Assembly (NCBI GenBank): GCA_945868305.1
Contig: CAMBKU010000014.1
Coordinates: forward strand, 1 to 47,775
Length of the DNA: 47,775 nucleotides
Source: an uncultured Lachnospiraceae bacterium
GTDB taxonomy: Bacteria > Bacillota > Clostridia > Lachnospirales > Lachnospiraceae
Direction: 5' to 3'
Below, piece after piece: positions 24,644 through 33,917 of the stretch; position 1 is the stretch's first letter, and each line of letters opens with the position of its first letter. Position numbers and translations under genes: made by a program. The notes under the pieces are model-generated. The model worked only from the letters and a program-made list of their open reading frames with translations, did not search any database and was not told the origin of the DNA.

Positions 24644-25051
24644 TTATTCGCTGTCCCGTTTCCTCAAATTATAAAACGTAAACATTGCCGTATTTAAAAG
24701 CATTCCCTGATCATCGGCAATCCGTGCCTCTACCACAGAAATATTTTTTCCCGGCTTTAACACCCTGCTCTCACAAAGAATATATTCCGTATTTCTCCCG
24801 GCTTTTAGGTATTGAATATTACCGTCCACCGTAGTCACATAATAACCATAAGTAGATGCTGCTATTCCGCAAAGCGTATCGGCGGCAGCATAAAGCGCCC
24901 CTCCGTGAAAATCTCCATAAATATTTGTCAGTTCCTTACGAAACGGTATTTTTGCCTTCACAAAACCCTTTGACACCTCCATCAATTCTATCTGGAGACT
25001 TTTCATAAAAGGATTTTCCTCCAATATTTTCTGGCATTCTTCCTTTTGCAT
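24644..25051 (-). CDS. Hot-dog fold thioesterase, PaaI family
   Basis: A 135-residue protein of the PaaI-like acyl-CoA thioesterase family. The hot-dog signature is present: N-I-Y-G-D-F-H-G-G-A-L-Y-A-A-A-D-T-L-C-G-I-A-A near residue 43 (helix with the catalytic Asp/Gly region), followed by T-V-D-G-N-I-Q-Y-L-K-A-G and V-E-A-R-I-A-D-D-Q-G near residue 108. Likely hydrolyses aromatic or short acyl-CoA thioesters in the cytoplasm; substrate unknown. It lies between spoVT and the sleB-like gene with gaps of about 50-90 bases and may be a single-gene unit. Confidence 0.85.
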   Translation of the reverse strand: MQKEECQKILEENPFMKSLQIELMEVSKGFVKAKIPFRKELTNIYGDFHGGALYAAADTLCGIAASTYGYYVTTVDGNIQYLKAGRNTEYILCESRVLKPGKNISVVEARIADDQGMLLNTAMFTFYNLRKRDSE

Positions 25052-25102
25052 ATCATATCTTCCTTTCCAATGTATCCAGTATCCTGCAAAAAATCTGCTC
25101 TG

Positions 25103-25765
25103 TCAATAGCAAAAATAATGACAGCATATCTTTTTATCCACATTCGATGTCAGCGCAAATGTAGAAAAATACATCGTGTCATTCCTCAAAATATTTGTTT
25201 GTCCGTACAGTACATGATAAATCGACTGATATTCCTTTTGTGTTGGCCTTGCCGTATCCCGAAGTTTCCAAGAGCAGAACTGCACCGGATGGTCTTCGCT
25301 CAAAACATCATAAAGTGTATCCGGATAATCTGGAGATCTCATGCGATTAAACACCACCTCCACGACAGCCTCCTGCCCTTCTTCCGGTTCTCCACAGGCC
25401 TCCACCCAAACAATTTGTGCTAATAGGTCTATCTCGTCACGGGTAAGATAAATATTCCATCGGTTTTTATATAAATTCAATTCATTTGTGACAACCGGCG
25501 CCGTCTTTGCCTCTTCCCTTACTGTTTCCTGTTCCATAGCCTTTTCCGGTGCAGATGCCGTTTTATTCTCATTTTCTGAAACGAAAGATGCCGTCTCCAC
25601 GGTCAAATCTTCCTGTATATCTTCCTGTTCTGCTTTCCCCTCCTGTGCTTTTATTTCATGTTCATTTGATTCTGGCGTAAATGATTTTTGACTTCTGTTG
25701 GATGCACAAAAAAAACTGCCGCAAATACAACATATCAGCAAGGCACCCAAGATTCTTTTTCTCAT
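25103..25765 (-). CDS. SleB-like cell-wall hydrolase (Hydrolase_2), exported
   Basis: A 220-residue protein with an N-terminal signal sequence (basic R-K-R, hydrophobic core with several Cys, about residues 1-22), a Glu-rich low-complexity linker to about residue 90, and a C-terminal SleB-type lytic domain (about 105-220): L-A-Q-I-V-W-V-E-A-C-G-E-P-x-x-G-Q-x-A-V-V-E-V-V-F-N-R (catalytic Glu) and the closing M-Y-F-S-T-F-x-x-T-x-N-V-D-K-K-I-C-C-H-Y-F-C-Y. Family members open spore cortex or remodel peptidoglycan. Spore versus vegetative use is not decidable. AAGGAAAGGG precedes the ATG. Confidence 0.87.
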   Translation of the reverse strand: MRKRILGALLICCICGSFFCASNRSQKSFTPESNEHEIKAQEGKAEQEDIQEDLTVETASFVSENENKTASAPEKAMEQETVREEAKTAPVVTNELNLYKNRWNIYLTRDEIDLLAQIVWVEACGEPEEGQEAVVEVVFNRMRSPDYPDTLYDVLSEDHPVQFCSWKLRDTARPTQKEYQSIYHVLYGQTNILRNDTMYFSTFALTSNVDKKICCHYFCY

Positions 25766-25937
25766 TTTTTCCCTTTCCTTAAGAACAATTTATAAAATCC
25801 TGTTGATTGCATATCCTAATCATGTCCATTTTTTTTAATATCTATTCACTTGTTTTTTCCGGAACATTTTTTTGAATGCCGCCTTCGGCTGACATCTAAT
25901 ATACATTATATGAACGCCAACAGAGTTTTATGACAGA

Positions 25938-25967
25938 AAAGAAGCGGCAAAATCCTTTGCCGCCTCT
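25938..25967 (-). terminator. Intrinsic terminator of the chemoreceptor gene at 25987
   Basis: On the minus strand GCGGCAAA (25963-25956), GGAT loop and TTTGCCGC (25951-25944), followed by TTCTTTT. It lies 24 bases after the receptor stop codon. The remaining sequence between here and the sleB-like start (25766-25937) is AT-rich and holds nothing else I can support. Confidence 0.85.
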
Positions 25968-25986
25968 TTCCTGTTTCAGTATTGTT

Positions 25987-27774
25987 TTACAATTTAAATT
26001 TCTGTGTATTGTCTACCAGAATCTGTACATCATCTAACAGTCCATGCACAATTTCGGATGAGTTTCTCACCACATCGTCCAGTTCCGTCGACATTGCGGA
26101 AGTCTCCTCGGTAGATGCCGCATTGTCGGTTGCCAGATGATTTAACGTCTCAATTCCCTGCATTACTTTGTCGCACTGTGTATTGATTTCTCCGATGCGA
26201 GCCGTGATGGTCTCTATAGCGTCTACACAGGAATTTAATGCATCCTTCAGACCGTGGAACATCTCCTTTGTACTCTCTAATGTATTGACCTGAAGCTCTG
26301 CCGCCTCATTCATTGTCCGCATAATTTCTACTGATTTTTCAGAATTTTCTGTCAGTTCCTTGATAATCTCATTGATCTCAGTTGCCGTATCCGAAGACTG
26401 TGTTGCCAGATTTCCGATTTCTTCTGCAACAACTGCAAAACCTTTTCCTGCCTCTCCAGCCCGCGCTGCTTCGATAGAAGCGTTTAAAGACAACAGATTA
26501 GTCTGGGAAGAAATCTCCGTAATCAACGTAGCCGCCTGACTAATCTTCATAACAGACTCATTTGTATTTTCCGTCTGAGCATACATGGAATCAATATCCG
26601 TTTTGGTCTTTGTATTCACATCAATCAACTTCTGCAGGGCATCCATAGACTTATCTGAATAGTCCTGCATGGTTCTTGCGTTTTCATCCAGAGAACCTAC
26701 CTCCTGCGAGGTATTTGCGATTCCCTCTGCAATATCCTCAATATTCAAAGAAGCTTCATTGGTAGACTGCGCCTGGGTTGTTGTATTTTCAGCGATTTCA
26801 CCAACTGCAGTAGAAACACTTTGTATGGATTCCTCCATTGAGGAGAAATTCTTTGTAAAGTTCTGAATGACTCCGGCAAGATTTTCCGAGGTAACACTGA
26901 TATTGGAAATCAGCTCCACCATATTTTTCTGTGCTACATCCAAAGCCTCTGCCGTCCTGCCGAGCTCGGTCGCATCTCTGACATCAATTCCCGTTGTCAG
27001 ATCACCATCAGAAAGCCGCGTCGCAAGTCCCTGGATTTCAACCAAAGGATGACAGATTTTATTCCCGTAAATTCTGGAAACAAACATTGCAATCAGTGCC
27101 ATAATAATTGCCGCCACAACAATTACAATACACAGCGTGACAAACTGATTATTGATACTGTTCTCCACTGCACCCATCTCTGCCTGCATATCATCAACAT
27201 AGTTTCCTGTCGAAACAACCCATCCCCATGGCTCAAAAATCTGGGAATAAGCAACCTTTGGTGCAACTGTCACACCGTCAGCCTTAGTAAAATAAAATTC
27301 ATTGTAGCCGCCACCTTCTGCGCTCTCTGCCACTTTCATAATTTCCTGAATAATCATAACCCCATTCTGGTCTTCCAGCTCATAGCGGTTATCTCCTTCC
27401 TGATCTGGCAGAATCGGGTGCATGATTAACGTATAATCTGTATCATCAATCCAGAAATAACCATCTCCCTCATCTCCGTAACGCATGGCACGCACAATCT
27501 CTGCTGCTTCTTCCTTCGCCTCATCCTCTGTCATATCCCCGGCTTCATATTTATCATATTCCGCCTGTAAAACAGTAATTACGGACTGAACCTGCGATTT
27601 GATTTCCTGATTATAGCCTTCGTTCATCGCATTCTCATAATCAGTGACCGCCAGTGTCGTAGCAGAACGAATACTGATTATGGCTACCACGCCTATTACC
27701 AGGCATGCCACCAATACATTGCCAATGCAAAGTGCCATCAGTGATGTTTTCACGCTTTTTGTTTTCTTTTTCAT
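25987..27774 (-). CDS. Methyl-accepting chemotaxis protein with single-Cache sensor domain
   Basis: A 595-residue transmembrane chemoreceptor: membrane span at about 12-35, extracellular Cache domain about 40-195 (Y-F-W-I-D-D-T-D-Y near residue 106 and [15 protein letters not shown], typical of sCache_2), second span about 205-230, HAMP about 235-290, and a long coiled signalling region with the conserved hairpin [33 protein letters not shown]. sCache_2 receptors often bind small organic acids; the ligand here is unknown. It is monocistronic with its own promoter and terminator. It has no C-terminal CheR-tether pentapeptide. Confidence 0.93.
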   Translation of the reverse strand: MKKKTKSVKTSLMALCIGNVLVACLVIGVVAIISIRSATTLAVTDYENAMNEGYNQEIKSQVQSVITVLQAEYDKYEAGDMTEDEAKEEAAEIVRAMRYGDEGDGYFWIDDTDYTLIMHPILPDQEGDNRYELEDQNGVMIIQEIMKVAESAEGGGYNEFYFTKADGVTVAPKVAYSQIFEPWGWVVSTGNYVDDMQAEMGAVENSINNQFVTLCIVIVVAAIIMALIAMFVSRIYGNKICHPLVEIQGLATRLSDGDLTTGIDVRDATELGRTAEALDVAQKNMVELISNISVTSENLAGVIQNFTKNFSSMEESIQSVSTAVGEIAENTTTQAQSTNEASLNIEDIAEGIANTSQEVGSLDENARTMQDYSDKSMDALQKLIDVNTKTKTDIDSMYAQTENTNESVMKISQAATLITEISSQTNLLSLNASIEAARAGEAGKGFAVVAEEIGNLATQSSDTATEINEIIKELTENSEKSVEIMRTMNEAAELQVNTLESTKEMFHGLKDALNSCVDAIETITARIGEINTQCDKVMQGIETLNHLATDNAASTEETSAMSTELDDVVRNSSEIVHGLLDDVQILVDNTQKFKL

Positions 27775-27856
27775 GACTCTTTCCTTCTTCCTTCGTACTG
27801 TCTAACTAATGTTGTTTTCAGTCTGTGAATTTATAACTCCCTTTTTTAACATTACT

Positions 27857-27886
27857 ATTATACTATATGTACAATTTTTTTTGCAA
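27857..27886 (-). promoter_or_regulatory. Promoter of the sCache chemoreceptor
   Basis: On the minus strand TTGCAA (27886-27881), 18-base spacer, TATAAT (27862-27857). The sequence CATATAG just before the -10 nearly repeats that of the response-regulator promoter at 34738. No sigma-28-type motility promoter was seen here. Confidence 0.6.
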
Positions 27887-27922
27887 CTTCTGTGTTTTTT
27901 TGTATCTTTTAACTGTTTTTTT

Positions 27923-29089
27923 CTACACATATGCATGATCCACAGTAACTACCGCATATACATTTTCAAAATTCTTCTGCATCAGTTCATCAATCCATTT
28001 TTTTACTTCTTCTTCTCCCACTTTATAATCTGCCGGAAGTACAATATCGAAAATCACATTGGTATGTGTCGGGCCTTTCACCATGCGAAAATCATGGATA
28101 CTAAGGCGCTCATCCTTTTCCTTTATTTTTTCCAGCACCTTACGTTTCATTATTTCGACTTCCTCATCATTGACATGAATCGGATCCATATGAATGACTG
28201 CTTCACATTCCAGCTTTTCTTTTAATTCCCGCTCAATGGTATCTATCATATCATGCAGTTCAAAAACATCCCCATCTCCCGGCACTTCCGCATGCAGAGA
28301 AATCATGCATCTTCCCGGCCCATAATCGTGTACGATAAGGTCATGCATGCCTGTTACATTTTCGTGAGACATCACGATATGTTCGATTTCTTCCACGAAC
28401 TCTGCCTCAGGCGCCTTGCCAAGCAGGGGGCTTAATGTTTCCTTTGCTGCCTCATACCCCGCTCGCAGGATAAAAATTGCTACGAACAGACCGCAGATTC
28501 CATCCACGTTCCATCCAGTAAACTTTGTGATGAACATGGAAATGAGAACAACCGTTGTTGCCACTGCATCACTTAAGCTGTCCGCTGCCGTTGCTTTCAT
28601 TGCCGCAGAATTGATTTTTTCCCCAATCTTCTTATTATAAGAAGACATATAGAGCTTTACCACTATGGCAGCAATCAGAATGACAAAGGAAATCAAACTG
28701 GTATCCACCGGCTCCGGATGCAGAATTTTTTGTACAGAAGTCCGAAACAATTCTACCCCCATGATAAGAATCATTGAAGACACTGCAAGACCGGAGAGAT
28801 ATTCCACCCGTCCATGTCCAAATGGATGCTCTAAATCTGCCTTTTTGCCCGCCATCTGAAAACCGAGCAGTGTAATGAGCGATGAACCGGCGTCCGACAG
28901 GTTATTAAAGGAATCCGCCATAATTGCCACCGATTTGCTGAGCGCGCCTGCCAGATATTTTCCGGCAAACAGGATTACATTCAAGACGATTCCAAGGATA
29001 CAGCTTATTCTGCCATATCCCTGCCGCACTTTTGCATTCTTTACATCTGACGTATCTTTTAGAAATATTTTTGCAAGTAATTCAACCAT
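27923..29089 (-). CDS. Cation diffusion facilitator (CDF) family metal efflux transporter
   Basis: A 388-residue CDF transporter exporting divalent metals (Zn, Mn, Fe, Co or similar) against protons. It has about six membrane spans between residues 30 and 215; the first site is S-V-A-I-M-A-D-S-F-N-N-L-S-D-A-G (His-less D-x-x-N-x-x-D type) and the second D-S-L-S-D-A-V-A-T. Two cytoplasmic ferredoxin-like domains follow (H-D-L-I-V-H-D-Y-G-P-G and a second about 80-residue repeat), making it longer than usual 300-residue CDFs. The N-D dyads resemble Mn-type CDFs, but metal choice is uncertain. The start at 29089 follows GAGGAGAGGGG; an upstream Met at 29206 lies in the preceding small ORF and is not favoured. 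Confidence 0.92.
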   Translation of the reverse strand: MVELLAKIFLKDTSDVKNAKVRQGYGRISCILGIVLNVILFAGKYLAGALSKSVAIMADSFNNLSDAGSSLITLLGFQMAGKKADLEHPFGHGRVEYLSGLAVSSMILIMGVELFRTSVQKILHPEPVDTSLISFVILIAAIVVKLYMSSYNKKIGEKINSAAMKATAADSLSDAVATTVVLISMFITKFTGWNVDGICGLFVAIFILRAGYEAAKETLSPLLGKAPEAEFVEEIEHIVMSHENVTGMHDLIVHDYGPGRCMISLHAEVPGDGDVFELHDMIDTIERELKEKLECEAVIHMDPIHVNDEEVEIMKRKVLEKIKEKDERLSIHDFRMVKGPTHTNVIFDIVLPADYKVGEEEVKKWIDELMQKNFENVYAVVTVDHAYV

Positions 29090-29159
29090 ATTTTTCCCCT
29101 CTCCTCTATGTTTAACACTTATTTTATTCCCATATGATGGAAAATACAATCCTTTTCCC

Positions 29160-29309
29160 TCATTTTTCCCGTCCCTGCTGCATATCATAAGAGCAAAGAG
29201 TTTCATTTTGCTGTCTGTGGCGCTTCAGCCAGCTTTTACAAGCTCCCTTCACGCAGGCGGAAATACCAAATGTACCTGCACATATGGCTGCCCCGAAGAA
29301 CACTTCCAC
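29160..29309 (-). CDS. Possible small protein, 49 residues, upstream of the CDF transporter
   Basis: A GTG-initiated frame with GGGAGG eight bases upstream (29323-29318) encodes about 49 residues: a short hydrophobic, Gly/Ala/Cys-rich N-terminal segment (V-F-F-G-A-A-I-C-A-G-T-F-G-I-S-A-C) followed by a basic amphipathic part (K-S-W-L-K-R-H-R-Q-Q). It looks like a small membrane-anchored protein. It ends 70 bases before the CDF start and could be cotranscribed with it. No homologue is recognised; the well-placed ribosome site and amphipathic composition are the only support. It lies within the 413-base gap 29090-29502, which is otherwise non-coding. Confidence 0.45.
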   Translation of the reverse strand: MEVFFGAAICAGTFGISACVKGACKSWLKRHRQQNETLCSYDMQQGREK

Positions 29310-29413
29310 ATCGGCCCCCTCCCTTCTTTTCGGCTCCAGCCTTTCTTAATCCTGCTACCAGCATATGAACCTTAAAGGCATTTGTTGCATTTCTTAATTT
29401 TTCCTTTATTCCA

Positions 29414-29455
29414 ACAAATACCTGCTTTTTTCACTACCTTTTTTCTGGTATTTGT
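29414..29455. promoter_or_regulatory. Inverted repeat ACAAATACC...GGTATTTGT in the CDF / L,D-transpeptidase divergent region
   Basis: Perfect 9-bp arms at 29414-29422 and 29447-29455 with a 24-base T-rich spacer, about 50 bases before the L,D-transpeptidase start. Immediately after it ATCTTAA occurs twice, 12 bases apart (29459-29465, 29471-29477). These are candidate regulator sites for the divergent pair, but could be chance in AT-rich DNA. Confidence 0.4.
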
Positions 29456-29502
29456 GCTATCTTAAGTAATATCTTAAAGCTATTGCGCAGAAAGGATTTA
29501 TT

Positions 29503-31002
29503 ATGGCAAAAAAGAGAAAGAGACGACAAAGTTCTTCTATTTCAAAAGGTCTTATCCTTGGCTTTGGCATTCCACTTTTGCTTCTCCTCATTTTATACAT
29601 TGTCTTTATCTTTTATTTTCGCACGCACTTTTTCCTGCGCACGGAAATCAACCACCTCTCTGTAGGCGGTATGACACTGGAAGAAGCAAAAGAAAAACTA
29701 AAGGAGGAATGTGCTTCCTATCTTTTAACAATTTATGACAGGGACGGTAACAAGTATCATATCAATGCTTCCGACATTTCCTATACCTATGTTCCAGGAA
29801 AAGAAGAAGAAAAGCTCTTGAACAGCCAGAAGGCCTGGCAGTGGCCTAAATGCCTGTTTTCCGATTCCGCCCTCACCTTAAAGACTACGGTCACTTACGA
29901 CGAGGAACTCTTATCCGACGCTGTTTTGGCACTTCCATGCTTTCTACCGGAAAATATTACAGAACCCGCCGATGCCTACATCGAAAAAAACGATGACGGC
30001 TATTCTCTCGTCCCGGAAACGCCTGGGACCCACCTGCTGCCGGAACAGGTACAAAAAAAAGCAGCATTGGCTGTTGCGGACGGTGAAGATACCCTCACGC
30101 TGACGGATGAAGACTATCTGGCCCCCTCCGTAACCTGCGAGGCTCCTGTGCTGACTGCCTGCATGGATACAATAGATACCTTGCTCTCAACTACAATTAC
30201 CTACGACATTGCCGATGAGGAAGAAATTTTGGATAAGGAAACGGTCGCAAACTGGATCATTCTCGGAGAAGACTACAGCGTATCCTTAAACCAGACAAAA
30301 CTCTCAGCCTACGTCCAGTCGCTTGCCAGCAAATACAACACCTATGCGGACCCGCGCAATTTTATTACCTCTAAAGGTGACACGGTACTAGTGGGCGGCG
30401 GCGACTACGGCTGGATTATTGATAAGGAAAAAGAAGCGGAACAAATTTCCACGGATTTATCCACCGGAAAAGCCATCACCAGGGAACCAATCTACCAGCA
30501 GCGTGCCATTTCCAGAGAATCTGATGACATCGGAAACAGCTATGTGGAAATCGACTACACCAACCAGCATCTCTGGTATTATAAAGACGGTTCCCTTGTG
30601 ACAGAATCCGATATTGTATCCGGAAAGCTTGCAAACGGAAACGGCTCCCCGGACGGCGTTTTTAAAATTGTATACAAGCAGAGTCCTGCCGTTTTAAAGG
30701 GTGAGGATTATGAATCAAATGTAACCTATTTTATGCCGTTTGCGTATAACGTTGGAATCCATGACGCAGACTGGAGAAGTTCCTTTGGCAGAAACATCTA
30801 TCTCAATTCCGGTTCTCATGGTTGCGTTAATGTTCCACTGGAATGCGCCACCGCCATTTATCAGAATATTGAAGTCGGTACGCCGGTGGTCGCCTACTAC
30901 AGGGAGCCGGTCACTTTGACCTCAAATTCTGCAAAAATTTCAAACGCTTACTCCTATGTTGACCCGGAAGAAAAGAAAGCAACAGGCACGGACACACCGT
31001 AG
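29503..31002 (+). CDS. L,D-transpeptidase (YkuD domain) with N-terminal membrane anchor
   Basis: A 499-residue membrane-anchored cell-wall enzyme. A basic N-terminus and one span (about residues 15-42) place the rest outside. Residues about 50-200 carry G-G-M-T-L-E-E-A-K-E-K-L, typical of the peptidoglycan-binding (PG_binding_4) repeats seen with YkuD proteins; the catalytic YkuD domain is about 345-470 with N-x-G-I-H-D near 420 and the active-site S-H-G-C-V-N-V-P (Cys441). It makes 3-3 peptide cross-links or attaches proteins to peptidoglycan. A GAAAGGA site precedes the ATG. The terminator overlaps its stop codon. Confidence 0.93.
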   Translation: MAKKRKRRQSSSISKGLILGFGIPLLLLLILYIVFIFYFRTHFFLRTEINHLSVGGMTLEEAKEKLKEECASYLLTIYDRDGNKYHINASDISYTYVPGKEEEKLLNSQKAWQWPKCLFSDSALTLKTTVTYDEELLSDAVLALPCFLPENITEPADAYIEKNDDGYSLVPETPGTHLLPEQVQKKAALAVADGEDTLTLTDEDYLAPSVTCEAPVLTACMDTIDTLLSTTITYDIADEEEILDKETVANWIILGEDYSVSLNQTKLSAYVQSLASKYNTYADPRNFITSKGDTVLVGGGDYGWIIDKEKEAEQISTDLSTGKAITREPIYQQRAISRESDDIGNSYVEIDYTNQHLWYYKDGSLVTESDIVSGKLANGNGSPDGVFKIVYKQSPAVLKGEDYESNVTYFMPFAYNVGIHDADWRSSFGRNIYLNSGSHGCVNVPLECATAIYQNIEVGTPVVAYYREPVTLTSNSAKISNAYSYVDPEEKKATGTDTP

Positions 31003-31016
31003 CCTGCTGCTTTTTT
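30979..31016 (+). terminator. Intrinsic terminator overlapping the L,D-transpeptidase stop codon
   Basis: GCAACAGGC and GCCTGCTGC pair (one mismatch) around a short loop spanning the stop codon, followed directly by six T (31011-31016). It serves the plus-strand gene; the convergent hybrid kinase ends at 31035. Confidence 0.8.
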
Positions 31017-31034
31017 ATATGATACCTCCTGTTA

Positions 31035-33917
31035 TTACTCACCTTCTAATACCTTTTCGAGCAACTCCTTAATCTCATCTACTGCCAGTTCATCCATTTT
31101 TTCACTAATTTCTTCAAATACCTTCTGATATTTTTCTGGTAACCGGCACTTCTTTATTTCATCTAGAATTTCAAACACTTTAGGAAATTCAAAATTGTCC
31201 ACACACTGCTCAATATTTCGCAAGATTGGAAGAATCATTTTCTCCTCCAACACATCTTCTTCCGCCGGTGTTTCCTCTAACATCTCATAGTTTTGCAACA
31301 CCTCCTTGATTTCCTGGAGCAATGTCTTGTACTGTTGGATAAATGGTTCCATATACTTATCAATATAGGCATAGTCCCCTCTCTTCCCCGCCATCTCCTG
31401 CGCTTTTGCCAGTTCTGAAATACCAACTGCCCCCATATTCATAGCTGTACTTTTCATGGAATGTACTTTAATCGTGTAATTCTCGTAATCCTGCTGCTTT
31501 TGCAGATTCCGAAGTTCCTCAAGCTGCTTTCCCCCGTAATCCCAAGCAATTTTTAGCACCTTAAGATAATCCGAACATTCCCCTCCACAGTTTTCTACTC
31601 CCTTTTTCACATCTACTTCTGGCAGTGCTTCTTCCAAATAGATTATCTCTTTTTCTTCTGCTTTGCCGCCGGCCTTCTGCTTTTCCTCCGGTAACTGCAG
31701 TGTTATTTTATCCTTTGGCAAAAATTTCACAAACAGTCGTTCCATCTGTTTTAAATTAATCGGTTTTCCAAGATATTCATCAAATCCCTGATCCATCAGC
31801 CCTTTCCGAACTCCACTGATAGCATCGGCTGTAAGCACGATTATTTTGCTCTCTCCGCCTTTGGCATAATAAGGGCTTAGCGCACGTATCTGATTCATCG
31901 CCTCTACACCATTCATTTCCGGCATCATCTGATCCATAAAAACAAACTGATACTGCCTGGTTCTACACAGTTCTACAGCTTCCTGTCCGCTGGACGCAGT
32001 ATCCACAATCAATCCGTAAGACTTCATAATGCAGTATGCGACTCTTAGGTTTACGAAATTATCATCCACCACCAGAACCTGTACACCTGATATCTGCATA
32101 CTCCCGAGTGTACTTCCGTTCTGTCTTTCTTCTTCGTGGGAATAGGCTCCGTCCATTGGCGATGCATCTACAATTTCCTGTTTTAGAACAACAGTAAATA
32201 CCGATCCTTTTCCGTACACGCTGGACACCTTGATCTCGCCGCCCATCAGGTTTACATAACCATTTGAAATAGCAAGTCCCAGACCGGAACCCTCCACTCC
32301 GTAATGTACCTTTCTGTCCAACTGCTCAAAACTTTTGAAAAGGTGTTCCTGATCTTCCGGCCGTATTCCACTTCCGGTATCAGAAACCTTAAACTCCAGC
32401 TTTGCCATTTTATCCGTCTTTTCCAGTACTGATACATCAAAGGAAATACTTCCCTCTTTCGTGTATTTTACTGCATTATTTAAAATATTAATTAATATTC
32501 CGCGAATCCTTATTTTATCTCCATATAAGCGGTTCGGAATTTCAGGATCAACCTCCATGTGAAAATCCAGCCCCTTTGCCTGCGCCTGCGAGGCAATGAT
32601 TAGCGAAACATCCTTTAAAAGTGCCGCCATATAGTATTTTTCCGGAATCAGCTCCATTTTCCCGGATTCAATTTTTGAAATATCTAAAATATCATTGATG
32701 ATTGCCAAAAGGTTATGGGAAGACCATTTAATGTCTTCCACATGCTCCCGTACTTCATCACTGATATCCATCTTCAGTACCAGCTCTGAAAAACCGATAA
32801 TCGCATTCATTGGTGTACGGATTTCATGAGACATATTGGCAAGGAAGGTACTTTTTGCCTGATTTGCATACTCGGCCTCCTTTTTTGCCTCCTCCAGACG
32901 CTGCATTGCCCTCATACGCTCGGACAAATCTGTCACAATAATGATATAACCTGTATTATCTCCATAATCATCATAAATCTTATTGATTGCGAGACTGCAG
33001 TACAACTGATTATGACAGCATACCGCATCTACATCCTTACGCTTGTTTTCAAAAGAAAACACCTCCTCTTTCCGTATATGGAACAACTGGCTGATCTCTA
33101 TATCCTCCACTTTTCCTTCTTGTATTCCAAAAAAAGAGAAAGCCGCATCATTCAAAATCCTGAGTTTATAGTCCGCATTATATACCAAAACCGGCATTGC
33201 CAGTGAATAATAAATAAATTCCGACATATTGGCAATATTCATTCGGAAGCGATTGATAAAGCTAATCGCATGATATAAAAAAATGAGAGCTACAAACTGT
33301 CCTATAGTACTTCCCGGAATTGCCGGTTTCCCGAACAGAGGAAATACCGTATCCAATAGCGAGCCCGACATAATAATAATCTCAGCCACAAGCAATTTCT
33401 TGCCCAGTTCCTTTAAACGTCTCTCCTTTCCGTGTCTTATCATCTGACAGATAACCCATAACAAATTTAGTCCGATTATTACCGTATACAGCGTATAAAC
33501 GTTATTCCAGAATCCAGGTGTAAAGGAATAAGTCATTCCAATACTGGTAAGCTTATATTCTGCCTGTTCCTTCTGTATGACAAAAAAATAAATGATAACT
33601 CCTGAAAACGAAAAAATTTCCATTCCCCTTAAAATTGGCTTCTTTACTCCCGAAAGCTGACATACCAGCATCTGTACCACAATCAGATAGGAAAAGGTGC
33701 CAATCATCCCAATTGCTCTCCAGAAATATGCCTTGCTTGGATCAGTCTGGACAATTACCCCGAAAAAACCCATACCCCAGATTGCACTGGAAAGACACAA
33801 AATAGCAAACAGACGGTTTTCTAAATATTTTAAATCTCTTGTACGAAATGTCCGCAGGGAAAGATAACATGCCATTATAAAACACGCAAACAACGTCTGT
33901 GAAAACACGAATTTCAT
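31035..33917 (-). CDS. Hybrid sensor histidine kinase (membrane sensor, PAS, HisKA, HATPase, receiver, HPt)
   Basis: A 960-residue hybrid kinase. Residues 1-240 form about seven membrane spans; a PAS domain follows (about 245-345). Next come the phospho-accepting His364 in F-L-A-N-M-S-H-E-I-R-T-P-M-N-A and an ATPase domain (N-I-L-N-N-A-V-K-Y, D-T-G-S-G-I, G-S-G-L-G-L-A-I-S; about 420-590). A receiver with Asp662 (F-M-D-Q-M-M-P-E-M-N-G) and a histidine phosphotransfer domain with His819 (V-H-S-M-K-S-T-A) complete the relay, followed by an extra helical tail of about 100 residues. It encodes a full four-step phosphorelay in one polypeptide. Its ATG overlaps the stop of the response-regulator gene (ATGA), so the pair is coupled. 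Signal unknown. Confidence 0.93.
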   Translation of the reverse strand: MKFVFSQTLFACFIMACYLSLRTFRTRDLKYLENRLFAILCLSSAIWGMGFFGVIVQTDPSKAYFWRAIGMIGTFSYLIVVQMLVCQLSGVKKPILRGMEIFSFSGVIIYFFVIQKEQAEYKLTSIGMTYSFTPGFWNNVYTLYTVIIGLNLLWVICQMIRHGKERRLKELGKKLLVAEIIIMSGSLLDTVFPLFGKPAIPGSTIGQFVALIFLYHAISFINRFRMNIANMSEFIYYSLAMPVLVYNADYKLRILNDAAFSFFGIQEGKVEDIEISQLFHIRKEEVFSFENKRKDVDAVCCHNQLYCSLAINKIYDDYGDNTGYIIIVTDLSERMRAMQRLEEAKKEAEYANQAKSTFLANMSHEIRTPMNAIIGFSELVLKMDISDEVREHVEDIKWSSHNLLAIINDILDISKIESGKMELIPEKYYMAALLKDVSLIIASQAQAKGLDFHMEVDPEIPNRLYGDKIRIRGILINILNNAVKYTKEGSISFDVSVLEKTDKMAKLEFKVSDTGSGIRPEDQEHLFKSFEQLDRKVHYGVEGSGLGLAISNGYVNLMGGEIKVSSVYGKGSVFTVVLKQEIVDASPMDGAYSHEEERQNGSTLGSMQISGVQVLVVDDNFVNLRVAYCIMKSYGLIVDTASSGQEAVELCRTRQYQFVFMDQMMPEMNGVEAMNQIRALSPYYAKGGESKIIVLTADAISGVRKGLMDQGFDEYLGKPINLKQMERLFVKFLPKDKITLQLPEEKQKAGGKAEEKEIIYLEEALPEVDVKKGVENCGGECSDYLKVLKIAWDYGGKQLEELRNLQKQQDYENYTIKVHSMKSTAMNMGAVGISELAKAQEMAGKRGDYAYIDKYMEPFIQQYKTLLQEIKEVLQNYEMLEETPAEEDVLEEKMILPILRNIEQCVDNFEFPKVFEILDEIKKCRLPEKYQKVFEEISEKMDELAVDEIKELLEKVLEGE

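Noticed and set aside
29206-29206. An upstream Met (29206) as start of the CDF transporter
   Set aside because: The 39 extra residues are unlike CDF N-termini and lack a ribosome site, while 29089 has GAGGAGAGGGG in front.
29090-29502. A metal-sensing riboswitch (for example a NiCo-type RNA) ahead of the CDF gene
   Set aside because: I could not draw the conserved junction or stems on the minus strand; the sequence is better explained by a small coding frame.
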